Assembly: GCA_009617715.1 (NCBI GenBank)
Contig: VTFK01000148.1
Location: forward strand, 1,426,001 to 1,490,000
Length of the DNA: 64,000 nt
Direction: 5' to 3'
From: Plectrocnemia conspersa
Taxonomy: Eukaryota > Arthropoda > Insecta > Trichoptera > Polycentropodidae
Shown: positions 24,910-36,700 of the stretch, piece by piece
How the letters are laid out: each line of letters begins with the position of its first letter
Position numbering within the stretch: the first letter of the stretch is position 1
Program-made: the position numbers and the translations under genes
Notes under the pieces: generated by a model
Seen by the model: the letters and a program-made list of their open reading frames with translations, nothing else
What the model was told of the DNA's origin: nothing
Databases searched by the model: none

Positions 24910-25447
24910 CAGTAGCGTGCAAAAAAACGCATCATCTTCGAAATCATCATATTTGATATATAACTAAAAACGTATTATAGTTTAAACAAATTTATATTAT
25001 TTTTCTAGTTATTTAAAGGTATTACACTTAAAAATATAAATTTAATAATGAATAAAAAATATTAAAAAGATTTAGTTAACTGTTTTAGACACATAAGTAA
25101 AAATTCATTCCACACTATTTTTAAAGAAATAAACTTAAAAGGACAACTTGCATTATTACTTGCATTATTACTCGATTTGTTTCACCAGTGGATTTTTTTA
25201 AAGTCTCCGAACTGTTGATTAGTCACAACTAACAGACTGCAAAATTTGTCTTGACGAATACCCCGATTGCCGAATGAAAAATAAAAATATTTTCTCCACG
25301 AAAGCTGTCAATCAACTGACTAGGTAACTACTAAATAACAATGGAGACTTACACTTAAATAAACACATAGAAAAACAGCAAGCAATGATGGAAAGCTCTC
25401 ATTTTTTTACGTTTTCAAAAAGGATGCGTTTTTTTTGCACGCTACTA
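24910..25447. mobile_element. Tc1/mariner-type MITE, 538 bp
   Basis: The left end reads CAGTAGCGTGCAAAAAAACG followed by CATC. The right end, read inwards, is TAGTAGCGTGC, one extra A, then ACGCATC, so the terminal inverted repeats are about 24 bp. TA dinucleotides flank both ends (24908-24909 and 25448-25449). The interior is non-coding. An isolated right end of the same family lies at 48788-48811, which shows that this is a multi-copy family. Confidence 0.8.
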
Positions 25448-28400
25448 TATATATTTACAATCACTTGCTAATAAGCAATATTGTTAAATTAAGAAGATGA
25501 AACTCATATATTGGAAACAGTATAACAAGGAAAACTATTCGTTAAAGTATTTTACTAGTGTGTAGTTCGGAAACTGATCCGAGAGGGTGATCTCACTACC
25601 GAATTGTTTGATAACTGCAAAAACTATTTGGTCTACGTGATGCACTATCAAATGCTTAGTGAAGCAAAGTTTATCATTACATATCGTATATGTATATTAC
25701 AGCGACAAACTAAAATTGTAATTCTATCTATTGTATTAATAATGGATGTTTTGTTGAATAAGCTCCTTTCGTTTAAATAATTATCATAAAACGTTAAATT
25801 AAGAGCGAGAGAGAATATATAATGTGTACGATATGTTAGCCATAGTAGTATTTTGTAACATGAAGCGTCGGAAACTTAAGCTTAACAAATTAATAAGCCA
25901 TTTTCTAGACGGACAGCTTAGTAATGAAAATTAGAGCCAAATTTCATTCAGCCGGGTGGGCAACATATTAAAAGCATAAGAAGACGGGAAACTTACGAAT
26001 TCGCACTCTTGTATGTATCAAATCAGATAGAACAATGTTTTTAAATTATGGTTAAAAATAACAAACAGCTTAATTATATAATAAAAACTGTCTTCCATAT
26101 TCTCAAACGTCAGATGCAGTGTTTTATAAAATTAAATTTTATAGTCTTATTACTTTATGCCCCGCTGTCAGCATAATTAGTAGTTCTAGCATTTGATTAA
26201 TTAACGTTTTATCCGCGAGCTTGTTAAGACTTTATTTTGCAATCATAACGTAACACCGTTTCTATAGGGTATAGTGAAACTCGACAACAAAAATATACAA
26301 TAAATTACTGTCTGTTAAATATCATTTCAGTGAGTACTTTAATTTATTTACGACTTACGACTCATTTCATATTCATAGCAGTGTTATATAATAATAAAGC
26401 TTTTAAAGTATGTCTAAAATATTTGTTTGTAGTTTGTAGAACAGTTAACAAGCAACCGTATCTGAATACAGAAATTTTCTTCGTCACAAACGAGACATTC
26501 CAGGAAGATTCATTGAGACGGTTTCCTTTATAGTATTAGTAGAATTAAATTTAATAATGCTCACAATGATAAAAATTTGTTTGATATCAGATGATATGAT
26601 TCTACGTGCCACGAAAAAATAATAATAGAATTTTAGAAAAAAAGTTTGTATTATTTATTGTATAAATTATGAATTTTTAATTTTTTTTTTTTAATACAAA
26701 ACTGATTTAGAACTTATGTTTTAATTTACATTAATGATTGCATTTTTTTAAGTAATTAAAAATTCTATACTACTAGCAAACTGGAGAGTAAATAAGTATA
26801 TTTGTTGACAAACACATAAAAACACTAATTGACGAATACTAAAAAAAATACTATTAAAAGATGAAAAAACTACGTCATATAGGGGGAAAAGGTATGCTCT
26901 AAATAAATATATACCTATTATTTTCGTTGTTATGACATGAACGCGAAACGGTAATAAATTGTTAAAGTGACACGCACCGATGAAACTATTTATATTATAT
27001 AATAATAAATTTCCGCACCCAGCGCTTTTTTTTAAACAAAAGAAGCCGGAACTCACTTCTTGTCAAGCCTTTTACTAAAAAAATTATATTCAAATATCAT
27101 TTAAATAAAATTTAAAGCACATTTTCTTATGTCACGAATAAAAAAATTAACAAACTTAAAGTTAAACAAACAAATACAAATATAAAACTAAAGATTAAAT
27201 GTAAAATGACAGAATAAACCATCATATATTTGAAAAAAAGTTTATAGAAGATGCGAAACCACAGATGGTCCGACGAGTTGAAAAGTGCCGAAACTGTATT
27301 GGTCTTGAACGAAGCTCTTATTGGGTTAATAATTAATTAGAACTATATGCAAAAACCCGCGTTCATGTTCCTTTGAAATAATAGGAAAAGAAGTCAGAGC
27401 ACATTTCAAACGCAATATTTTTTCAGGATGACTTTTCGAGAATGTATTCGCTTAGTAGTCTAATTGACATGTTCCTTAAATCCATCTTTCTAAATATCAA
27501 CTCAACATCAATATCTTTAGACAAATATTTTTAATCAAGTACGCAATTTTTTGTGCTATAAAGCATCTTGTATTAAATTGACTCTATCAACTTTGTTTTC
27601 GAGTCAATTGAAAAATCATTTTTTGAAAAATTTTCGTACTGTAAAATGTACAGCAGCTGCAGCATATTTATAATAGGATCAGGGACGTCCCTTGAATTTA
27701 GACCGAAAAATTTATGCCATTTAATGAAATACTGTGAATTTTAATAAAATAAACACATTAAGAAAAACTATTACTGACTTTCCAACTTTTATCCCTCTCC
27801 CTGAAAAAAAAAAAAAAAGCATAAATGACAGAAATTCTCGGGTTATTTCTAAATGAAAAAAAAGTAAAACACAATCTCGAATCTATCAAATTATCACTTC
27901 TCAGAAGACAAAATCCATAAAATTGTGGCGGCGCATTTATATCATACTAACAATGAAATTTATTTTTGAAAAAAATCTATGTAGTGAAATTTTATTTGAA
28001 ATTTTAAATGACTTATTTATTATATTTTTAACAGTTGCTAGAGTCTAGATCTATGTATATAAACCATGGTCTAAAATCTAGAACTAAACGTTCTCACTAC
28101 GAAGACGACTTATTACTTTTGCCATGATTGGATGAAGTTTGCCTGCAATTCACCGTCAGCAATTAATCGCTAGCAATTTACCGCAACGTCAATTGATCGT
28201 ATATTTTTAAATGTTTATCGCCCGATAATACATTTATTAAAATCGAATTATGATCAACAGGAGATCACAAAAACAATTATCACTTCTCAATAGTCAAAAA
28301 TTCACGTCAAAAGCAATAAAATCGTGTATCGGTCAAAATTTGGTTTATATATGCTTCGTTCGATTTTCACTTATTATTAATCGTAATATTGCTATAAAAA

Positions 28401-30384
28401 GTTTTAATATAATCGCTAGACAACCTAGCGTTGCCACTGCGATGGTACAATTTTATTGTTTTCGATGCGGATTCTAAATAGGGACGTCATTGGGGGAGAG
28501 GCAGGTGGGAGCTTTTGATTTTTTTTTTTTAAATGAAAATTGATTTTGAAACAGTCAAAAAGTGCCAGAACGCCGTTCCACCGCGTTACGTGAAAAAAAA
28601 ATTTGATTTGGATTTATATTAAAAGTTATAATATTTGTAAATCACATATTTTTTTAATCGAACCTTACTTATATATATATATATGATATAAATCAAGAGA
28701 AATTATTAATTTATTCATTTCGTTTTAATATACCCAATTTCAAACACTGAATCATATAAAAATAAGCATTCGATTATTTTTATATATTTAATGAATGTAA
28801 TCCCTTGAACTGTATAATTGAGAATTACTCCAATCAAACTCACTGTGTTGGTTTTTAATACATTATATAGCATATATATGTATATACCAGAAAAACTTAA
28901 AGGTTTGCTTTGTATTCTATTGTATATTATGTTTATTTTGCTTTTATCAAAATTAAGAAAGAAACAATTTATTTATATCACATAAAGGCATTGTTTGTAG
29001 GTGGATTTGTGACGTCAATGACTTTCGTAATATAAAAATAATTATGGAAGTGTCATTAAATCGACAATTTCAAGTATTAATTTTCTAATCACCAATTCAA
29101 AACATAATATCAGATAAATTATACTAGATAATTATTTTTCCTAATCATAAATTAAAAATATTTAAATTTAGAAAAATCATAATTAAATAATTTTTCATCA
29201 ATTAAAGCTAAAAAAATTGTTTTAATTCAGCTGAAGTGCCAATGCAAATTTAACGGTGCGTAATTAAAAAGCTTCGAAACACTTTTGTGAAGTCCACCGA
29301 GTAGAAACTTTTGCAATTCCCAGATGGGAATTGTGGCAGGTAATGAATTAAAAGTGTGATTTAATTAACGTTAAGTATACATTATACTTTATAACGTTTT
29401 ACATATTATTGAATATTGCTTTTGAACAGCAAAAAAATATTAAAAACACCGAATAGCAATACTTCATCGTTGCTTATCAATTTTCATTTATAAAAAAAAA
29501 GTAAATAGAATACATATAATAAAATAATATTTACATACATACATAAATTCCGAATATTCCTTGAAATCTCACTTGAAAAAGTTGTAAAGACTTACCTGTA
29601 ACAAAAACATAAATAATATTTAACAAACTAAATATAGCTTATTCGAATATGCTTTAACTTAATAGCGGAGATTTGCATTATAATATTTATTCTGCGTACT
29701 TAAATGTAGCCTTTAATATATCATAGGGCATATATAATATGCGCACATAAAAGTAGCCCCACAGTTTGTTGACAAAATAATATTATAGAGCTTACTGAAA
29801 TACGTTTTAACTTTTTAGCGAATATTTATTTTTTTATTTAAAAGTAGCATGGAATAAATAATGCGTTGGTTAAAATATATATTACATATAACATAGTGCG
29901 TTAAAATCTTTATTCTAAATATTTAGAACCAAAGAAAAGCGTATTGTATTAAATGAATACAATAGTAAGAGTGTTATTTTTTAAGCAAAATTATTTAATC
30001 TTTATAAGTAAAATTATCAATTGTTAAAACCAATTATTTTATACTTAAGATATATTAAAGTGCTTGATAATATATTCATCAACATTAATAATTGGGAGGC
30101 TCTTTATTGTTAGCTAATTCAGGCAATATCGTTAGTGAGTTGGCAAATTGGCTTCCGAAAGCTACAATTCCATTATAAGTCGCCAAACAAAGACCGTTAT
30201 CTGTGTAAATGCATTTCGCTTTTGAAAGAGCTTAACTGTAGTTTACGATTCAGACCTTATAGTTTACGTGATAATGATTTTTGTTTTATTTAATTAACAT
30301 TTTTTAATGGTAAATAACTACATTTAATTCATATTCAATCTTAGGGCACACTGATTCAAGCTTTAGCTAAAAATAAAGCACCCG
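25448..30384. other. AT-rich sequence, nothing firmly recognised
   Basis: It includes an (AT)n run near 28670-28685 and a perfect 9-bp inverted repeat CAATTCCCA/TGGGAATTG at 29314-29333. The word ATTATCACTTCTC occurs twice (about 27890 and 28278) with related flanks, and GGGACGTC occurs at 27678 and 28482; these may mark a decayed repeat. No gene is called. Confidence 0.35.
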
Positions 30385-30429
30385 AAGATGCACTGCATGT
30401 TTTACAAAGCATGCAGTGCATCTTTGCTT
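30376..30429. repeat. Perfect 15-bp stem-loop, pre-miRNA-like
   Basis: AAGATGCACTGCATG (30385-30399) is exactly complementary to CATGCAGTGCATCTT (30410-30424) across a 10-base loop. Five more base pairs (30376-30380 with 30425-30429) extend the stem after a 4-base bulge. The stem is less AT-rich than its surroundings, so chance is less likely, but it is short for an animal microRNA precursor. It may also be the remains of a transposon end. Confidence 0.5.
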
Positions 30430-30639
30430 AAAATTATGTTCGACAAGTTTCATTTTTAAAATGATTTCTTCACTAGAACTTATATTAAAGTGAACAAAGC
30501 TATTTTTACTGAACACTTTCAAGATCTTGATATGACAAAGTTTGCATTGTTCACAGAACATGAGATATTTGGATTGACAGCTTATTGTGTTAAACGATTA
30601 TTTGCTATAATTATTATGCGATACCTTATTGAGACTGAA

Positions 30640-30830
30640 ATTTTTGTTTAATTTTGATTGAATCAAAGTGAATAATTTTTGAGAGATCTTGTTGAGCGAA
30701 CTGTTGCCATTCGTAACATCGTATTTATGCGGACTGGATTTTCTGCATTAGCTGCTATTCAATCGCATTCCGAGAATTTATTTCAACGATATAATTTGAT
30801 AAGCTTTGCACTGATAATCAGTTCATACAT
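30640..30830 (+). pseudogene. hAT transposase C-terminal fragment
   Basis: The + strand reads RDLVERTVAIRNIVFMRTGF followed by SALAAIQSHSENLFQRYNLI (about 30679-30800). The core TGFSALAAIQS...NL...NDL-like wording matches the conserved C-terminal dimerisation segment of hAT transposases (GFSxLxxIKSKxRxRLxVxxDL). The arginines normally found in KxRxRL are changed, and the upstream catalytic domain is not recognisable, so this is a decayed tail. Confidence 0.6.
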
Positions 30831-33109
30831 TGCATTATTAATAAACATATATACATATACCTTATTACTATTTTGTAAATTACGTTTGTTTATAAGGAAA
30901 ACATATTTTTTCTATTTAACAGGGTGTCTGAAATATTTTTTGAATCGACGGGGTGGAAAAATATATTTTTGAAATATAGGGCGTAGACACATAAAGTGTT
31001 GAAATCACTGGCGTAGAATGTGCATTGAATAAATTATTGCCGCATCAGAAACAAATAAGACAGCAACCCTGAAAAATAAAATGGTTGCCTCGATAAAGTC
31101 GCGAAGATGTAATAATATACGAAATAAAATGGATCAGCTGATTCCGACACAACACTACTTAGATAGAAAACATCACAATGCAAACGATATGAATAGGGCG
31201 TTATCGAAATATTTTTAGCATTAATGCCTTCAACATAATATGCTAATGCCAATAAAAAATGATCAATAGGTAGAAGAAGGTGCTTTGTTATATTTTAAAT
31301 AAAATTTTAAGTTGAATCAAACATTTAAATGTGCTTTTTTCGCTTCATTAAAATTTTCAGATTACCTATTACATTATTGTTTAAAATAAAAATTATAAAA
31401 ATTTCACAGAACCATGTATGCTTTTGCTTTTTGATTGATATAGTTTAATATACAAGTGCAGTTATTAAAATAAGTTGATTATAATAATATTATTAATTTA
31501 TTAACACACTGTTAAGGGTAGTTGTATAACGACAAAAACCGGAAATACTTATTTGTCTACAAAATAAGGTACAAGTTTTATTTGACTTTTCTAAAGCTAT
31601 ACAAAATTAATTATAAACTGTTGATTTGGGTCGTATTTTAACCACGATATTCTGCAATGCTGTAAATTATATTTTAAGGTTTTAAAGTTTAATTGGTTCC
31701 TAAAACTTTTACACAATTATTTATTAATTAGTGCCACGTCATTCCAATGCGCCATTAAAACTTAATTTTTGATAGAAGAGCTGCATGGTTAATAATACAT
31801 TTTTAATCTCTCTCTTTGAATACTATGATATATTGGTTATTAATTAATTGAATAATATTAGTTGATATTATGCAATTGATGTCCATCTAAATTTGATTAA
31901 CAGCTCACTGAAAGTATAGTAGAAGTACTAGTTAAATAAAATATATTCGATACAAAAAAAATAGTTCTGGTTGTACATTAAGTTCAAATCGCAAAAAAAA
32001 AACACGAAACAAATCAAGCAAAGGAAAAGGAAAAAATAATTGATTGAGTGCATATACAGACCAGACATCATAATAACGAACTCCGATCACGTAATTCACT
32101 ACAACGAAAAAATATTTTTCCTGGAATATTGTAATAAATTTTTCAATTCCACCCCGAGGAGTATGATATTTGCATACCAAAGGCAAAATTAACTCTTATC
32201 ACCGTGTTCACATCCATATTACAAAATTGAATTCTAAAAAATTAAAAAAAAATGCGGTTCACAACGTTTTTAGAAGTTTATGATACATTTTTGCAGATAT
32301 TAATTAAAACTTTTTCACTGCACTCCAACTCGGAGAGCTTATATAACGTGAATATTTTTTGCCCTTTGTTAATATTTTAGGTTACAACTTTGTCTTTGAG
32401 CATTTTTATCCAAATGTACGAATAAAAAATTTCGCATTGATTTGCTGTATCAAAAAAGTAGTTTAATTACCTTTAAATTCTTAAATATATGTACATCCTG
32501 TTAACTAAAATATGTGAATTAAAATTCATTTTAAAATACAATACAAAATTTGACACACAGTAATGGAAACTAAAAGGCTGCATATGATCGACTCATAATT
32601 AAATTTGATTTTTCAACCATCGAGTTTCAAATTATCATTCAGGAAATGTACAATTCACACATGAAATTTAAAATCACGATACTGCGTTTTTCACCTTTCA
32701 ATTCAATTTCTCTCGTAATTCATATGCTAATACTTCGAAAATTAACAGTTGTGAATATCAAAAATATTGTTGAAAAATAAAAATGAAATGTGAGCTTCAT
32801 TAATAATATTAGTTTAGATAATATATAATCATACTGATTTACGTATATAAAGAATACTATTTATTTATGTGCCAAAGTATAAAATTATTATTTATATTTA
32901 AGCTTAAAAAATATATCATATAAATGCTTTGAGTTCTATAAAATAATTATTAACATGTTCTTTAAAATAAATATTAAATATTAAATATAAATTCATACGC
33001 ATATTTTGGATACTGTTTTAAAATAGAATAGTAATGAATTTTTCATGTATGTGATCTGAAAAAGTTTCAAAATGTGAATTTTTACTTATTAATTGGAATG
33101 TTGGCGAAA
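30831..33109. other. AT-rich sequence, nothing coding
   Basis: An ACAGGGTGTCTGAAA motif near 30921 resembles repeat-associated motifs at 4450 and 16119. No gene or complete element is visible. Confidence 0.4.
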
Positions 33110-33118
33110 TATAAATAG
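33110..33118 (+). promoter_or_regulatory. TATA-box candidate for the pentraxin gene
   Basis: TATAAATAG sits about 500 bp upstream of the predicted start codon, in a GC-richer patch (33100-33250) of otherwise AT-rich DNA. A start site would be expected near 33140. A transcript from there would contain a short upstream ORF beginning ATGATGAAATTT (about 33169). It could be spliced from about GGGTATAC (33246) to the acceptor TTTATAG ending at 33588. All of this is inferred from sequence words. Confidence 0.35.
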
Positions 33119-33612
33119 ACACGAGTTTATAAGAGCGACAACTTGGACGCAACCCTTACCACTCTATATGATGAAATTTACGATGTGTTCGATAAATAAA
33201 ACGTTAAGTTAAAACGATAAATAAAACGAGACCGCACGGGTGATAGGGTATACCTAAAATGTTTTTTTAATACTCAAATACTCAAAAGGAAGCATGTCTT
33301 TTACAAATTGTATAAAGCGTTAAGCAACCCACTCGCCATAGCATGCTTAGAAAAAGATGATCTCAAGCATCAGTGCATTTATCAGAATTTTCTGACTACA
33401 TTATTAAATACGCATACGTCTATTTTAGTTACTGTTTTATTAAGAATAGTAATGAATTTTTTTTATTAGCGTACAAAAATTGTATTTTTATTTTGAATGC
33501 TACGTATTGTTTTCCATAAATGGGATTTTTATAGGGTATCCATTTGTCTTATATATTGATTTTTATTGATGTTTTTCTATATTTATAGATAATTGTTGTG
33601 ACACAAATCGAA

Positions 33613-33734
33613 ATGGTTGCCCAAAAAATGTGGGTAGGCTTGTTCATGTCATCTTTCGCCGCCTTCGCTTTATCTCAATCGGTCTCAATCAGCTACCATG
33701 GCAACGCCTTCTCACAGCAGCCCTTAAATGACAG
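33613..33734 (+). CDS. Pentraxin gene exon 1: start codon and signal peptide
   Basis: The exon encodes MVAQKMWVGLFMSSFAAFAL and then SQS, a short n-region, a hydrophobic core and a likely cleavage after ALS. The ATG at 33613 has A at -3 and G at +4, a good Kozak context. A second in-frame ATG lies at codon 6, but the first gives the more natural signal peptide. The donor is ACAG/GTGAGT (GT at 33735), exit phase 2. Confidence 0.85.
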
Positions 33735-36700
33735 GTGAGTTCACGGCTCGACGCATTTAATTTTCTATTTAATACCACGTCACATCAGCGGTAAGGCAAA
33801 TTAGTTAAGAGTATAATTAAACTAGAAAGGTGTTGATGATGAACGGGCACGGGGCTCAGGAGGAAGAAAGCACTGAAATGGAACCGACAACATAATTAGT
33901 AAGTTATGGAGCAAGAGTAATCTAATCCAATGTTGACATTGCATTTATGATAAGATCCTACTAATTATAATAGTACAATAGCCTTCCTGGTGAATAACAT
34001 AATAATAAACCTTATAAAGAACGCAATTTTCTTGAAGTAGAAATTTGATCTATCGGTATATTATGTATAACGCATCAAAGCTCAGATGAGAAAAGTAAAA
34101 CTTTAAGCTTCCGATATCGTCAGCAATACGTAACTTTAAAATGAAAATTTTGCTTGGCTCTTCAAGTTTTGGATTATACTCTTTAAATATTTTTCTTTTT
34201 TTTTTTTACGCTTATTATGAATGATTTTTTTTTTTAACAAGCTAAAGCTAATTAAAATATATTTAAAGTCGACTCGAATTAATATTACATTCATACATGC
34301 ATATTTTATATTTTTAGATTCGAAAGGATAAACCATCTAGGGTCGTTCGAAAGTCCAACTTTGCCGCATTACCAGCACGAATTTATACCAGCTGCAGCTT
34401 CTGGAACGCTAGTTCCAAAACCAGACGACGAATGCGGACTTCATAAAGTGGGATTTAGTCAAGATCTTCAACACCAATACGTCCAATATAAGGCAAACAT
34501 GCCGGACCTCAAAGAGTTCACTCTATGTCTTTGGACCAAATTCCACAACCATTCCACAGATCATCCACTATTCAATTACGCTGGTAATTATATTTATGTA
34601 TAATTAACCGTAATATCGTATGCATTGTTATTTTAGATTTTGCCTCTTAATCTGCTTACAATTTAATCATACGACCTTGTGACACAATATCATTAAATGT
34701 GAACTGTCGATAATTATTTGACCAAAGGCATTGTTTCGCAATCTAAACTCTTATTGATATTCCACGTATTCCATAGAAGCCCCATAGATCCCGTTAAGCA
34801 TAAGCCTATTTGTGTTACAGTGGGCGAGCAACCAAAAGAGATTTCATCGTGGGTTTCGAACACAGAACGGGCTAGTTATTACAGCATGTCGGTAGCTGGA
34901 CACACATTCTATAGATTAAACTACCCACTCAAACCTAACACGTAAGTATATTTAGTTATCTAATCTGTAAAATTGCAATGCGATTAAATGATATCAACGC
35001 AAAAACATACATATTTATATTTTATTTTTTCGTTGTCATTATTATCTGTACATGCATATTCACATTTTTATGTAAAAACGTCAAAATAATATGAACTGTT
35101 TTTAAATACATTAAAATATTTTCACTACACGTTCAATATGTTGTATGTTGCTGTGCTACAGTTTATTAGATCGATATTCTTGTTAATCCTGCATAAAATC
35201 CTATTTTTTTAATGTAACATATGAGCCGTTGATTTTAAAAATAGGGCGAGTCCATTTGTTAAAAAAAAAGAGTATTTTGAATCAATACACAATCATATCT
35301 ATAAATAACAACATAATTTTTTTACTAGTAATTTAATTTGCTTAATGATATTGATTGTTTGTGGATTTTAAAAGCGAGGCAAGTCCACTCAAAATAAAAT
35401 AATTTTAGTAAAAATTGAAAATCGTGCTTTGTTAGTCAGTTTTCATAGTTACGAAGAAAAGTTTTGAAGTCTTACAGACCAATGGTTTTACACAGAAGTG
35501 TGCTAAGAGAAGAATGCGATCTAGAAATTACTGGGGAACGCAAAAGACTTGCAGTTTTAAATATTATTTAGATACAAAAGAAGCAAAAATTTCATTATGC
35601 AAAAAATTTTTTTTTAGACACATTTTATATACAATATATAAAGGAATAGTGGACCGTACTCTCAATGTAACAACATTTTTTTTATATAGAATGGAAGGTT
35701 TCTCCAGAAAAACCAATGAGGAATTAGTAAAACGCGTGCAGAAACACATTAAGAGTTTTCCTCAATCAGAAAGCCATTATGCAAACTCTCACAATACAAG
35801 TAAAAAGTATTTAAACTTTGAATTGAATTTTAATAAAAAATTACAATTTATTCCCCGATAAATATAATAAAAATAACACAAGTTATTTTAAGGTAAAAAT
35901 TAGAGGAATATTTTTAACAAAGAATTTAATTTGCACTTTCATCAAGTTCGTAAGAATCGATTTTAATTAAATGTGACCATTTGTATTAAAATATTATTAA
36001 AAATTACTTTTTTATTTTAATAGCCTAGATTGATATATTTTTAATTCGATTTTCTGTTATGTAAAATTAAGGTATTATAAACATAATCACATTGTTTTAT
36101 TTGACAAATAGAACAAAAACCGCAGTAAATATTTTTTATAAATTAATTGCTTAGCTAATGTTGATTTAATTTATATCCACGCTAATAAAGATTGTTAAAT
36201 ATAAATTGAAAAGTAATCATGATGTTAGTTAAAATACAATTTCTCTCATTAAAATAACTATACGTACCAACAGGTAATTTAATGAGTTATTGTAATTATA
36301 ATAATCTTAATCCCGAAATGTTTGTATTTTTTTTTAAATTACCGTTCATAGTCTTGCGATAGCCATTAATACATGAGTTAGAACTATATTTTATCTGTGT
36401 TAGTGCACATCTACACACTACATTCCGAAATATAAAAAAATAAACAATCTATACGAAATTGTATGCTATATGATTTTTTTTAAACGTTAACTACGACCAC
36501 TAAAAATATTTTTTAAGTGTTATTAGATATCTGTATATGTTAAAGATATTTTAAAAAATCACAGAAAATTACGATATCAACAAAGATAAATCCGGATGTC
36601 TATATATACCAGCAAAGATGTCCTGGTTGCAGAAGCAAAAGCAAAACCTACTCAAACTAAATTAGTCCTATTCATTAAAAAACTTGGGAAGGCTTGGAAA

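Noticed and set aside
27670..28500. Possible hAT-like element with GGGACGTC ends
   Set aside because: The two GGGACGTC words are in direct rather than inverted orientation and the internal repeats are in inconsistent order.
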